Of a DNA stretch of 64,000 bases, positions 1-11,267 are shown one piece after another. The DNA lies in contig CM055106.1 of NCBI GenBank assembly GCA_029204225.1, forward strand, positions 39,399,827-39,463,826, in the 5' to 3' direction. The translations under genes were made by a program, and so were the position numbers. Numbering within the stretch: position 1 is the first letter of the stretch; each line of letters opens with the position of its first letter. The notes beneath the pieces are model-generated. The model worked only from the letters and a program-made list of their open reading frames with translations, was not told where the DNA came from and made no database searches. Source of the stretch: Diphasiastrum complanatum (taxonomy: Eukaryota > Streptophyta > Lycopodiopsida > Lycopodiales > Lycopodiaceae).

Positions 1-904
1 TTGAATTTGTTGAATGCTACATAAATTTATAAACGTAAATCAGCAGTGTCTGACTACATTCTGGAGGACTGTAAGAGTGATTCAGCTGGCAGTGTCCAGT
101 GACCACATCTGAACTCCATCCAAGTGACAAGAGAATCGTGGTTGTTTCATTTTTGCGACAGTTTCGCGAAGAGATTCGTGACAACCCCTTGTTCTCTCTC
201 ATCAAGCCACACATGAAACCCAAGGCACAGTGGTCGCCAAACTGACCAAATGGCATAGCGGTGAGCCACACGTCGGTGACATGGACTCTTAGGCGCCGAC
301 GACGCAAAAAGGTTGTAGTAACGGTCCTTCCACTTGGACCAGTCTCGGAGGCAAAACCGAAATGGTAATCATCCCCAAGGATCAACTTTATTAAATTTGG
401 AAGATTTACATTCATACATAGACTAACTGGTCTCGGGGCCACCAACACGTGCTGGGCATTGCGCCTGGCTCGTGCTGGTAGAGGGAGCTGAAACTCGGCG
501 ACTGGATTCCTGGCGCTGGTTGAGCTACCCAAGTTTCTGTCTGCCGGACTCCCCCCTATAGTTCTGGTGTGATTCGGCGCATCTCCTCTATCTTGGAATA
601 TAGTGCTTGCTAGTAAACACGGACTTAGTTTTTATTTTGCTGATTAAGCTTGGGAAGCCTGGCAGAATCAATCTGGTTCCCGAACATGGGTCCCGGGAGC
701 CATCCCAACGACAGAATCAACTTGTCTCCTAATTAAGCCATGACACGAGCTCCAGAGTTAGCTCATGACTTGTAACTATTGGCTAGCTCACCACAAGTCG
801 GAGGCTCAGTCCTTGACTTCCTAACTCGCTCTAGGACCTTTAGGGAGTGTCACCCCTTAGAATTTTATAGGGCACCTTGGTGCACCTGAGTCAGCTTTAC
901 AACA
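1..904 (-). repeat. Ty3/gypsy 3' LTR (gypsy A, partial)
   Basis: On the minus strand a polypurine tract (905-916, reads CAAGGGGAGGA) is followed at once by TGTTGTAAAGCTG, the expected start of a 3' LTR. The LTR runs off the left edge of the window, so its length is unknown. An AATAAA polyadenylation-type signal is visible on the minus strand near 390. A 171-codon open frame inside it (17-532) resembles nothing I know and is probably chance. The polypurine tract and TG start are seen directly; LTR identity is inferred from position downstream of gypsy A pol in the same orientation. Confidence 0.6.
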
Positions 905-1368
905 TCCTCCCCTTGTTTGAAAATGTTGATGTCCTCACCAGGGCCAAACTAGACCTAGGACGCATGGCAAGGGCTTAATTCACCGGCCGTAACAACTTTA
1001 AATTAAAGATACATTGGCAGTAGCATAGGAAAAGTGTAGATCAAGTTCACTTACGCAAAACTTGTGTAAAGCTACAAGTGATCTATTGACAAACTAAGAA
1101 AGATACTTAGAAGTTCCTTGAACTTCAGAGTGGTCGTGAGTGTTCATACAAGAGACATGCCACCAGGTAGTGCATTGTGTGCCAATCTAGAAAAACGGCT
1201 ATTGCGTTGATTCTTTTGTAGGTGTAGCGGATTTTTTTCCTTGCCTAACCTCAAACCAAGATCTAGTCAATCTAGCATCAAAGAGACGAAGTTAGTTGTC
1301 ACGTGTAGGTTCATTTCCATGAGAGCGATAGCATAGTTCAGATTTCAACATGAATGGAGGATTCACAT

Positions 1369-2973
1369 CTAACTCTGACATCCATCCAGGCGATCAACCT
1401 GTTGTTGTACCATCTTCTTTTCAGCTTTAGATTTGTCTTCGTGCTGCTTGACAATCTTCAATTCTCGATCCAACTGGACAATCTTCTGGCTGATCAGAGT
1501 GTTTTTTGATCCTAGATCTGAAATTCTCTGCTCCATTTTTTTTTCTTGTCAAGCATAGACTGGATCACTTGCACAAGGCTTGAGACCAAATCGAGAGCAT
1601 CACCAGAATCTATTGTCGTGGAGGCGGTAGCAGCAGGGGGACTTGATGGTATTGTCCTTGGTTGGCGTGAGATAGATGCCGGTACTTCTTCTTATTCAAA
1701 AACATCTTCTTTCTCAAAACCCTCAGGCACGGTGGCGTCGAACTACTTCGGTGATTTCGCAGCTTGGTCGACCCACAGTGTGGTTGGGCTGGCTTCAGCT
1801 TGAAGTTGTTGGCTTGAGTCTTCAACACTAACAGTAGTGTCATGGATTTGTTCGAATCCTCTTCCAGGGGATTGGAGTTCAAAGGGCGTAGGGCTCTGGG
1901 GCATTTCAAAAACTTCAGAGGCCCCAAGGGGGTTGGAATCATCAAACATATCCATGAAATACCATGTGTTTGGTGATATAGCTTTGGTGTGCGGGGGTGA
2001 GACAACCTAGGCAGCTATGATGAATGGTCACAGACTGTCCTTGTGTGAAAACAGAGACGAGAGAAGCATCAGAGGCAAGGAGAATAGGAAGTTCAGTGCG
2101 AACAGCAACAGGGGATGGAAGCGCAGTTGATGATGTATGCCTAGTGCAACATCTTGACGTGGAAGGTGAGTCAAGAATGACGATCTCGCTACGTGGACAA
2201 CGTTGACTATGTGAACCGGAGGCCTGGTGGGACGACTCGGCCGGTGCTTCTTCATAGACCAAAAGCACAGAATCTAGGTGGAAGCCATGGATTTTGTTTT
2301 CCAGGTGAGAGGCGGCTAGAAGAGACAACAAGGAACCAGCAACGAACTGCTGCTTAGTATTGCTCTTAATAGCTCGCTTGAACTCACTAGAAACAGTCTT
2401 GAACCAGTTATATGGTTCAAGAGGGGCTTTGGCTAGCTTGGTATAGGACTCAACTATCCTATGGAGGATCTGTGAAGTGATGCGGTCTTTCCGGAGGTTG
2501 CCAACCATCAAGAAGTTATTCAGTAACTGGGCAGCAGGGTGTATAACAGGCTCAGTGATCGCATTGAGGAGGTATCCATCATTGGTCCAGTGCAGATCGT
2601 TGGTTAGGTCGATGTAAGGCTTTATGGCCTGTTTGGCTTGCTTATGATTGGGTGAGGCCTGTGTTCCAGATGTTCTACCTATGGCAGCAAGGGCAGCCTC
2701 AGTGACGCGCACCTTGTGTGTGGCTCCTTGAAATGTGGTATAAAACTTGGATTTCTCTTCCTTCCACGTAATGAAGGCAAGAGTGATGAAATCCATGTTG
2801 ATTCTCCCATAAAAGGCTCTCTCATGAATACTCATTGCCGTAAGCAGAGGCTCCAAAAGGGTCATCCACTGAGTGACCATGCTTGTGCTAGGAAGGATCA
2901 TGATGTCCGTTACAGAAGGGACATCACGATGGATAGTATAATGCGGAGACTGGGAAGTATCTGTAGAAGACAT
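1369..2973 (-). pseudogene. Extra ORF downstream of gypsy A pol, with coiled-coil tail
   Basis: The main frame (2973-1942) encodes 343 residues beginning MSSTDTSQSPHY. I do not recognise the fold. It has a conserved central block (KFYTTFQGATHKVRVTEAAL) and a Ser/His/Pro-rich C-terminal third. After a frame change near 1955 the reading continues in another frame (acidic, Ser/Gln-rich, to 1743), then past two stops, and ends in a 55-residue piece (1536-1369) starting MEQRISDLG and rich in Lys, Glu and Gln with heptad-like spacing, which I read as a coiled coil. The intact protein was probably about 530 residues. A second copy at 12412-13173 shares the central block and the AIKSNTKQQF block, so the ORF belongs to a repeat family. 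Its place 3' of integrase and in sense orientation fits the additional ORF of Tat-lineage elements. Confidence 0.6.
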
Positions 2974-3807
2974 GATGAGCAGAAAGAAAAGTAAGATGTG
3001 CGAAAGTATATCAAAAAGCAGTTCAAGAAATTTGGAAGGCTTTGGTCGCGAGAAAAATTCGCAAGAGCTTCGCTAGCATAAGTGAGGAATGAATCGAATT
3101 CAGCCAACTTATAGGTGAATTTGGTGGGTCCATTACACTGAATACTAGTTTGGTTGATTAGTACTGAACCAAAATTTGCAGGCATGTACAGTACTATGAA
3201 AATAGGCTATAAAAATCTAGGCGAAGATTTTTGGAGATCTAAACCTATCAGACGAACGTTTTTCAGGGCTGACGAAGGATGAACCTTCGCCCAAGAGGGT
3301 CCTTCGTCCAGATACTGTCATAATTGTATTTTTTAAAGATCTGAGGCTATGGCCAACCTAATTTTGACATTCTAAGATCGTCTAGCAGGTCGACAAAGGT
3401 TCATAATGAGGGTAAGGTGCTCGGCGAAGGTTCCCAAAGTGGCATATTACTGATCCTTCGTTTGACCCAAAAACTGGATTTTTCCTGGACAGGAATCTTC
3501 GCCCAGCTCAAATTAGACAAATCTGAAGTGGATGTACAGTTTGGAGGCTCAGCGAAGGTTTTTGATACTGTAGAGACAACATCTAACCAAACAGGGATTT
3601 CCTAAGTCATTTTTCATCAAAAATATTGTTCTTCCTTTTTTCCATGCTGATGACTTTTTTGACTTTTGCTCATCAGTCTCTTCTCAAAAAAAAATTAACT
3701 ATCTTTTTCACAAAAAATCTGAATAATCAAATATTGAAAACAACAAATTGAAAAACAAATAAAACTAAAAATCATAGAGATCAGGTTTGTTGAACTGGCG
3801 GAGCAGG
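2974..3807. other. Non-coding spacer inside gypsy A
   Basis: No convincing coding frame lies between integrase and the extra ORF. The stretch near 3480-3560 (TTCGCCCA followed by a repeat of the CGAAGG type) is also present near 13285-13350 beside the second copy of the extra ORF, so this spacer belongs to the same repeated unit. 3650-3760 is A/T-rich and low in complexity. Confidence 0.5.
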
Positions 3808-5102
3808 TTACCAAAACTTGCGTAAGCAGCTGTCATTCACCGAAGTATCAAATTGTTTTCCATCCAAGTGCTCAAGAACTACTATGCCATAGTTTAGGAT
3901 TTCCACTTTATACGGGCCTTCACCGGTAAACTTCAATTTTTTCTTGATGAGCTTGGTTTTGTACATCAGTGCAAGATCTCCTGCTTTCAGATCCTTTTTA
4001 TGCAATCGACAATCGTGTCGTGTCTTTCGGCGGGCTTTCTCTGCTGCTAATGCATGAACTGCCATCAATTGGGTTTCACATAATTTGTGCAACGCTTCAT
4101 GACGTAGTTGTAAAGACTTATCATCATTTAATCATTCTGTTGTCGCTATGCGTAAAGATGGGATAAAAAATTCAATCGGCATGACAACATCTTCACCATA
4201 GAACAGTTGAGAGGGCATTTGATTTGTATTATTTTTGTAAGCGGTTCTGAATGCCCATAATGTTGGATACAATTTATGCTCCCAATCAGACCGACTCGCT
4301 TCAACTGTCTTTGTCATAATGGTGCAGAGAATCTTATTGAAAGATTCAGCTTGGCTATTCCCTCTGGGATAGTAGGGAGAGTGATAAATCTGTGTATAAC
4401 AAAAAAATCTTTCGATAAACACTTTATTGTTTGATTAACAAAGTGTGTACCCCGGTCACTGGCAATCTCGACCGGACATCCAAATCTGATTATAATATTT
4501 TCATAGACAAACTTGGCCGTAGATTTTGCATCAGCAACTTTGACAGCTTTGGCTTCAACCCACTTGGTCATATAATTAGTTGCTACAATAATGTATCGGG
4601 CCTGAGATCCTGGCGTGGCAGGATGAATAGGACCAACATAATTCAGTCCCCTTTTTTCAAACGGTGCTTGCGATAAGACCAGATGCAAGGGTTCATAATT
4701 CTGTCGAGTAGGCCGTCGTGCTCACTAGCAAACATCACATGTCTGAATAAAAATTTTTGTGTCCTTATGAAGCGTAGGCCACCAACAATCTGATTGCAAA
4801 AGTTTGCAAACAGTAATATCTATAGAAAACTGTCCTCCGCCCATGCCATCATGTGAAAGCATGATTAAATCTGGTACTTCATGTAGTAAAACACATCTAC
4901 GTAGAATGTTGTCTGATCCACAACGATACAATTGTCCTGTAATCAATTGATAAGGTTGAGCCTTATGAATCAATTGTGTCTTCTGTATTTTTGTCAAGGA
5001 GTCATTTGGTTGTCCTAGCATCATGTACTCAACAGTATCCGCTGCCCACTCAGGCACTGCTTCTACATAGAACAATGCAACATCTGGTAATTCATCATCC
5101 AT
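3808..5102 (-). pseudogene. Gypsy A integrase, broken
   Basis: Four frame fragments in N- to C-terminal order are seen. 5102-4725 is the zinc-binding domain; its second His position reads Gln (SHDGMGGGQF), while CDVC is kept. 4688-4314 is the catalytic core start; the first catalytic Asp of the usual GLDFVGP motif is Asn (GLNYVGP), and the second Asp is kept in ASDRGTHF. 4422-4132 carries the third acidic residue in NSQAESFNK. 4092-3808 is the C-terminal SH3-like part (LKAGDLALMYKTK, GEGPYKVEIL). Frameshifts separate the fragments. The enzyme normally joins element cDNA to host DNA; the Asn, the lost His and the frameshifts mean this copy cannot. Confidence 0.8.
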
Positions 5103-5318
5103 TTTAGTATTAACTAGTGCGGAATCAATTCATGAAACGTGATCGGCTAGATAAGGTTGCTTTCCCTTTCGAACCACAATTCGAAATTCAAATCCAGTCA
5201 ATAACAATAACCAACTTGCAATATGTCGAGTATTACATGTCTTGCTTACCAAGTAAAGTAACGACCGATGATCCATATAAAATGCAAAGTGTGTTTCCAT
5301 GAGGTAGTGACGAAATTT

Positions 5319-7139
5319 TCAAACAGAAAAAATCATGGCTAACGCTTCATGTTTTGTTGTTGAATAATTCTTCTCTGGATCTGTAAGTTGTATGCTTGCA
5401 AATCGTATAGGATACTCCTTCTTATAATCACCTGGCTGCGTCAAAACTGATCCAATGGCTTCTAACGCCTCTACTGTCCAAATAGGAACAATAGTTAGTT
5501 TGTATATAGGTCGTGCTAAATCCGCAAAGAGGATAATAAAAATTCGATAGTACTTCGCATGACCCATAAATACATAAACTCCACAAATTGTTGTTGGCGG
5601 TGGCAATTCCACAATAACCTTGATTTTAGAATAATTTGTGGCAATACCATTTCTTGCTATCACATGTACAAGCACAACTCTGTAGGAAACTTATATCTGG
5701 CATTTTTTTGGATTTAGAGAAATTTGATATTTGCAGCATCTTTCAAATACTTTCTCTAATCGATCCAGGTGGTCTGTATTTGTACTATAGACTCCCAGGT
5801 CATCCAAGTAAATTTCAAGAAATATTTGTAGATAATCTTTAAAAGCAAATTGCATTACTCTTTAGAACGAACTTGGTGCATTACAGAGTCCAAACAACAT
5901 GACTTTGTAAGCATAGGTGCCCCATTCTATTGCAAAAGCTGTTTTGTGGCAATCGGCAGGTGCTATCTTAACCTGGTTGTAACCACTAAATCCATGCAGG
6001 AAACTATAAGCTTCTACTCCAGCAAGGTGATCCAAAATGCTTTCAGTAAAAGGTAACGGAAAGTGATCCTTCCGTGTCACTTTGTTCAACGCCTTGAGAT
6101 TCACACAGATTCTCAATTTCCCATTCTTCTTAGGAACAATGACAATCAGTGAGATCCATTCGGTATGCTCGATCTCATAAATGAAATCGGTGTCAAGCAG
6201 TCTCTGAAGTTCTTTCTTTATCAGATCCGCAACATTAGGATTATAGCAATAGAACTTTGTAACCTTCAGAACTGCATCAGGTACAAAAGGTATGGTATGT
6301 TGAATAACTGACGTCGGAATACCCTTCGAATCTTGATAAGTCCATGCAAAGCAATCTTGATATTTAATAAGTAACATGCGGAGTGCTTGATATTGTTCAG
6401 GATTAAGTTGTGAACCAACTTGTACAATCTTTTCTGGTTCTCCTAATTCAGCGAGATCCATTGGTTGTGTCCTAGCTGGGCCATCGTAAACATCTTTTGA
6501 GTCTGGCACATGTTCTTCGGATTCACGATGCGCTTTAGGTAACATGATAACCACATCATCCAATGTATAACGTTTAAAATGCTCGGGCATATTATGTTGA
6601 ACTACATCTGCTTGTTCTTTTTCGAAAGGACTTATCTTGGATCTTCGCTTAGCTTTCTTAGCAGGAATTGATCGTGGAGGTGATGACTTCCAAGACGAAT
6701 CATCCTCGACTTTCCCTTTGCCTTTATCCAATAAGGGTGGCACATTCTCTGAATCAATCTTTTGAGGAGGATTTTTCCATTTCAAGACCGTATTGTAATG
6801 TTGCTTAGCTTGTTTCTTCGTCATCGATCCTGTGATCCTATGTTCCTTCAATATAACTGCCTTGGGCGGTTTAATTGTTGGTTCATCAGGAACATTACAC
6901 ACTCCAAATCTGGTCGGATCCATATGATTGAGAATCTGCTCATCCGTAAGTTCTGCATTGTCATCATAAGTCAAGGCATGACTCACAGGTATGAGATCAT
7001 CTTCAATCGGATCTGGTATACGTTCCATTGATATCCAGGCTACATTCAACACATTCAATGGAAACGTGATCGGTGTATCCAAAGTTCGATCCGATAAGGA
7101 GATCTCGCTGAAATCTGACTGATTATCTTGTTGACACAT
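5319..7139 (-). pseudogene. Gypsy A reverse transcriptase and RNase H, broken
   Basis: The long frame 7139-5862 (425 codons) has a Lys/Ser/Pro-rich linker after protease, a conserved TGSMTKKQAKQHYNTVLKW block, then the RT palm start: VPKKNGKLRICVNLKALN, KDHFPLPF, FSGYNQVKIA, WGTYAYKVMLFGLCNAPSSF. Translation past the stop at 5862 gives the region of the active-site motif as IYLDDLGVY, so the two Asp residues survive but downstream of a stop. 5675-5319 holds the thumb/RNase H part (DLARPIYKL, YSTTKHEALAMIFS). The linker and RT are about 75% alike by eye to the plus-strand copy at 53.1-54.1 kb. Confidence 0.85.
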
Positions 7140-7178
7140 ATATCCTACTGTACAATCAATTGTTGCAAGAGCTTCATT

Positions 7179-7670
7179 CTAGTTGATAGTATCTGTTTGA
7201 GAATCGTAATGAACTCCCAAATTTTTCTCTGGATGGTCACAAGTATGATCCGTTGTTGATGAATCATCATCCTCTTTTTGAACCACTAGTTTGATAGTCC
7301 AAGTTGTAGGATCAACTTTAACTGCACGTTCACGATTTTCAAAAGCGATTTTTCCAGTACCCCAGTTATGAATTACTTGCGCAACTCGTAACCATGGATG
7401 TCCCAATAGGACTCGGTAGACATTTGGCGCTTTTGGCAAGTTTATTACTACGAAAGTAATGACAAACTATACTCCCGCAATTCTGACATGTATATCTTCA
7501 ACCATTCCTCGTGGATGATTTGTCGTTTGATCAACTAGCTTAATGGCAAAAGTCGCAGGCTTGATCTTTGTAATTAAGACCCCATTTTGCACATAACTTT
7601 GTAGAAATCAGCTTAACCCTCCTGAACCGCCATATTCTATCACAGTTGCTTCCTTAGGAAATTGTCTATG
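7179..7670 (-). pseudogene. Gypsy A aspartic protease region, broken
   Basis: 7439-7179 reads PKAPNVYRVLLGHPWLRVAQ, the C-terminal part of an Athila/Tat-type retropepsin (I/LLGRPWL motif). Upstream to 7670 one reads VIEYGGSGGLS, a stop, then VEDIHVRIAGV and FVITFVVINL, matching the usual VEDVLV / FVVLD blocks. The catalytic Asp of the DTGAS-type motif is not recognisable here; the corresponding place reads EYGGSGG. Stops at about 7618 and 7470 break the frame. Confidence 0.6.
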
Positions 7671-7949
7671 TTATATCGGCAGAGTGATATTCTTTTGTTC
7701 ACTTTTCCAAGCGGCTCCAACATGGAGTATTTCATTAGATTCTTCAAATTCAGCACAAAAAAGTGGCTCCTGATAGACTTCTGATTCTACTTGAGCTAAC
7801 TTTTGCGCTAAAACTTCTTTTGCTTTTGGCACCATCTTCAGGAACTCTCCCAATGAAATATTAATCTTACTAGATAAAATATTCATGAGCAGTTCTGTTT
7901 GCGGCGCTTCCGGTTCAGTCATCTTGAAGGGTTCTTCATGATGATGCAA
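7671..7949 (-). pseudogene. Gypsy A gag-protease linker ORF
   Basis: A 92-codon open frame (MHHHEEPFKMTEPEAPQTEL...) lies between the last zinc knuckle of gag and the protease. It contains a probable helical stretch (FLKMVPKAKEVLAQKLAQVE). Position suggests it is the linker that precedes retropepsin in this family, not a separate gene. No domain is recognised. Confidence 0.45.
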
Positions 7950-8049
7950 CTAATCATTCATATCTATATGTGAATTTCTTGGTGGCTGCAATGGTAAAGA
8001 ACGAACTTCAATTATTGCAGCTTCAAGCTCCTCTTCTTCTTGCATATGT

Positions 8050-8864
8050 TTAATCCACTACCTCATATCCTGATATCTTCTTTTTTCTAAGATTTGGATA
8101 GACTCCAGATGTTGTTGGTATATCGGTTAATAGTATAGAATCAGCACGTACTGGATCCACTACTGGTTCTTTCTGCTTCTGTGCTCTGGTGACCACCATC
8201 AAGGGTACGCTTGATTTTTTCTGAGCTACTGGGCTTCGCTTGATTGTTATCAAATTTACAGGTGCTATAGCTGGTGGTGGCTTTGGTCTTGCTAGACAGT
8301 CTTTATAGCAATGCCTATAATCACAGTCACAACAGAATGGTACAAATTTTTCTTTATTTGGACATTCTGCAACTCTATGGTTCTCTCCACATGCAAAGCA
8401 TCCAAGTGGTGCTCTGGTCCAATTTCTAGAGGCTTGTTGTTGCATGGCAGCATAAATAGCATAATGTTCTGAAGATCCACCTTCTTGATTAGTACCATAG
8501 TTCCATTGCTCGGTACTTATGTACGGTTCTGATTCCATCAAATTGGCAAGAGGAGCGGAGTGCTTTGGTGGGGCAGTTAAGGCAAATGGTCGGGTATCCA
8601 AGAGCATATTGTCGAGGTCTAGCTGCTGAATTTCCTCCATACTGTGGTTTTTGATATCCCATTTGGGCATACTGTTGCTGAATTATCCGAGGATTGAAGT
8701 TGCAAAAAGCAGTCTCATGATCAGGCGAATTACACAAATGGCATACACTGATTTCCATTCATTTTTTCAATTGAGGACACTCGTTCACTGTGTGATTTCC
8801 TGTACAAATAGAACACCAGACATTTTTCCTGCTACAAAAAGTCTTCGCAGACTTTTCAGGTTCC
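8050..8864 (-). pseudogene. Gypsy A gag C-terminal half with four zinc knuckles
   Basis: Read from 8864 down, the frame gives KEPEKSAKTF, then knuckle 1 CSICTGNHTVNEC, a TGA stop after CPQLKK, knuckle 2 CHLCNSPDHETAFC, a Pro-rich spacer, knuckle 3 CFACGENHRVAEC and knuckle 4 CCDCDYRHCYKDC. Knuckles 1, 3 and 4 have the spacing C-x2-C-x3-H-x4-C; only knuckle 2 has the usual x4. One frameshift lies near 8670. Gag packages element RNA, and zinc knuckles bind it. The N-terminal half is missing: gag stops at 8880 against an LTR-like repeat. The plus-strand copy at 43.6-44.56 kb has the same order and the same TGA. Confidence 0.75.
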
Positions 8865-8879
8865 TTGTTCGCTTTCCCG

Positions 8880-9095
8880 TGCTTGCAGATAAAGTTATTC
8901 ATAGATTAAATTGTTTTGTATAACTGATAGCATAAGTCGATTTGTCGCTCTAATCACCGCACCTGAAATGCTTCCGCAAAGCTAAATCTGACACTCAGAT
9001 AGTTCGTGCATGGCTATGGAATCGACCGTCTAGATTCAACGACTTCGAAGCTGTGATCAAGTAGGACAGACTTCGATCTGTAAAAGTCGGAACCG
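8880..9095 (-). repeat. LTR-like repeat X, copy 1 (U5-like end)
   Basis: About 215 bp that recur at 11937-12150 with roughly 88% identity by eye, in the same orientation. On the minus strand both copies end in ...TTTATCTGCAAGCA, a CA end as expected of an LTR. Copy 1 directly abuts the truncated gypsy A gag. Homology stops near 9095. Confidence 0.6.
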
Positions 9096-9240
9096 AATCT
9101 CAACATGGTTTTAAAGCAACCTGATTCCTAATCTGATGTTTTAGAGGCGGACCTAGAGCTAACATTATCTAAACGATTGTTCTGATATAGTGTAGATGTT
9201 TGCTATAACTGTTTCCAGTATTATTAATCTACTATGTGCC

Positions 9241-9605
9241 ATTAGAGGAGTTTTGAGCTCCAAAAAGACCCTTTAAGAATTTGTGCAAGATGTAGTTTAT
9301 ATTATTAAAATATTATAACACTAATACCTTTGACTTTCCATAACTTTTTAATCATAGCTTGAAATTATGTCATCTAACATATCATTGGAAATTCCTTGTT
9401 GAGCGCTTTCCAATGCACCAAACTCCGCTAAATTCGGACTTACCACTAAAAAGTTATGCCATTTTTAGTGTGGACTCAAAAAGTTACGTTACATAGATTT
9501 CAAATTTGAGTGTTTTGATTGGTCCATGTGTAAGAAAAAATTGAGAAAAACTATAAAAAGAATCTTTACAAAAGGTCTTTTTTGGATTTAGAACTCCTCT
9601 AAAAA
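9241..9605. mobile_element. Candidate MITE with ~28 bp terminal inverted repeats
   Basis: The left end reads TTAGAGGAGTTTTGAGCTCC (from 9242) and continues AAAAAGACC. The reverse complement of the right end (9575-9602) reads TTAGAGGAGTTCTAAATCC and continues AAAAAAGACC, about 23 of 28 matching. The element is about 365 bp, AT-rich and without a coding frame. TA at each edge could be a target duplication as in Tc1/mariner-derived MITEs, but this is uncertain. Confidence 0.5.
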
Positions 9606-9615
9606 TACACTCATC

Positions 9616-11267
9616 TTGAAATTCCAAATGGATTTTCAATCACGGTCTGCTCTAATGGTAGACAAACTCGATGGTTTGAATTACCACCTATGGATATTCA
9701 AGATGAAAGTAGTATTGATGGCCAAGGAGCTTTGGGAAATAGTCGTTGGAACCGAACTACTTCCCAGTGTCAATGAGAAAGCCATTTCTAAGTGGAAGCT
9801 CAGGGATGGGAAGGCTTTCGCCTTGATCACCCTTAACATCTCTGACACACAAATTGGCCACATTAGACAAAGAATCACCCAACTGCCAGTAGACAGAAAA
9901 GTAATCCACTGCAAATGGATCTTAAGATCAAATACAAAGTAGACGACAGTATCGACAGAAGGAAAGCTCAACTCGTGGCAAGGGGATTTTCACAAATCCC
10001 AATATCGACTACTTCGAAACCTTCACCTCCCTCGTCGTTTGTCAAGCACACTTCTATTCGACTGCTACTGTCATATGTTGCTGCAGCAGATCTTGAGGTA
10101 CACCAAATGGATGTACAAACAACATTCCTCAATGGAGTTATAGAGGAGGACATCTATATGATCTAGCCAGAAGGCTACATCTTCAATGGTCGAGAAGATC
10201 AGGTATGCAAACTCCATAAAGCTTTGTATGGTCTGAAACAATCATCCAGAGCATGGTTTCATCAAATCAACATATTCTTGATCGATCATGGATTCCAACC
10301 TAGCTCTACAGATTGTAATATATATCTCAAAACTATTAATCAGTTCTTTGTCATCATCACACTTTACGTGGATGATACGTTGCTTTTTGGCAACAATATT
10401 GCGCTGACAAAGGATACACAAAAATAGAAGATTTCTCTATATCACCCATCAAAGGTACTTCCATAATTTGCTGACGAAATTCAATTTCATGAATTGTAAG
10501 CCTGTATAAAATCCCATGGATCCAGATCTAAAATTATCCAAGGAGCAGTGCTTTCAGACCAATGAGAAGAAGGTTGAAATGAAGGGATACCCGTACCAAT
10601 CTATTATCGGATCTCTGATGTATGCAATGATCTTGACCAGGCTAGATCTTGCATACGTCATCAGTTCCTTGAGTCAATACATGACCAATCTTGGCATGAT
10701 CCACTAGAGACTCTTTTCAAAGTGATAAGATATGTACGAGCTACTATCGACCTCTATATCTGCTACGGTGATGATAATTCATCCAATATCCATACACTTC
10801 ATGGATATGCAATTGCAAATTGGGCAGGCGATGTCGACACTAGAAAATCTTCATGTTCAATAACAGTCCAATATCTTGGAACAGTCAAAAGCAAACCTCC
10901 ATTGCAATGTCATCTATATAATCTGAATACATTGTAGCCTCTCAAGCTACCAAGGAGGCAATTTGGTTGAGAAATTTATTGTTTGATATTGATCTCAGAC
11001 AATCTGCTCCAACAATGATCCAGTGCTATTAGAGTGCTATTGCATTATCGATCAATCCTAGATTTCACTCTAGGAGCAAAACATAGTGATTAAGTACCAC
11101 TACATCAGGAGCAAGATACTTGAGGAGGTAAGTCTGAAATTTTGCAAAATCTAGTACATGGTAGCTGATATATTTACAAAAGGGTTAAATCGGGAAGCAC
11201 ACATGAATTTTTGTGCTATCTTAAATTTGAAGATCAAGGCCTTCAAGGATCCAGATTTGGGGGGGGT
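9616..11267 (+). pseudogene. Internally deleted Ty1/copia pol (gag joined to RT)
   Basis: 9616-9870 is gag N-terminus (VDKLDGLNYHLWIFKMKVVL). It runs straight into RT at about 9870-9910 (HCKWILR), so zinc knuckle, protease and integrase are gone. 9915-10427 gives RT with QLVARGFSQ, HQMDVQTTFLNG, HKALYGLKQSSRAW and the catalytic LYVDDTLLFG. 10516-10937 is the connection and RNase H region (YQSIIGSLMYAM, GYAIANWAGD). A stop follows EDIYMI at 10164, and there are several frame breaks. A run of eight G at 11259-11266 is the polypurine tract before the 3' LTR. Confidence 0.8.

Larger units (their letters stand above)
1..8880 (-). mobile_element. Decayed Ty3/gypsy retrotransposon, Tat/Athila-like (gypsy A)
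   Basis: Read on the minus strand the order is gag (8864-8050), protease (7670-7179), RT (7139-5862), RNase H (5675-5319 and beyond), integrase (5102-3808), extra ORF (2973-1369), polypurine tract and 3' LTR. RT before RNase H before integrase defines Ty3/gypsy. The RT core (KDHFPLPF, GFSGYNQVKIA, LFGLCNAPSSF) is of the type seen in the plant Tat/Athila branch, where an additional ORF outside gag-pol is also known. Many stops and frameshifts show it is dead. The 5' end is broken at 8880, where gag abuts an LTR-like repeat. Two more copies of related families lie at 43.6-54.5 kb and 57.2-63.3 kb on the plus strand. Confidence 0.85.

Noticed and set aside
17-532. 171-codon minus-strand open frame
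   Set aside because: Lies inside the gypsy A LTR, downstream of the polypurine tract; no motif or repeat-independent support.
1610-2255. Plus- and minus-strand frames overlapping the extra ORF
   Set aside because: Shadows of the 1369-2973 reading in other frames; only the frame showing homology to the second copy was kept.
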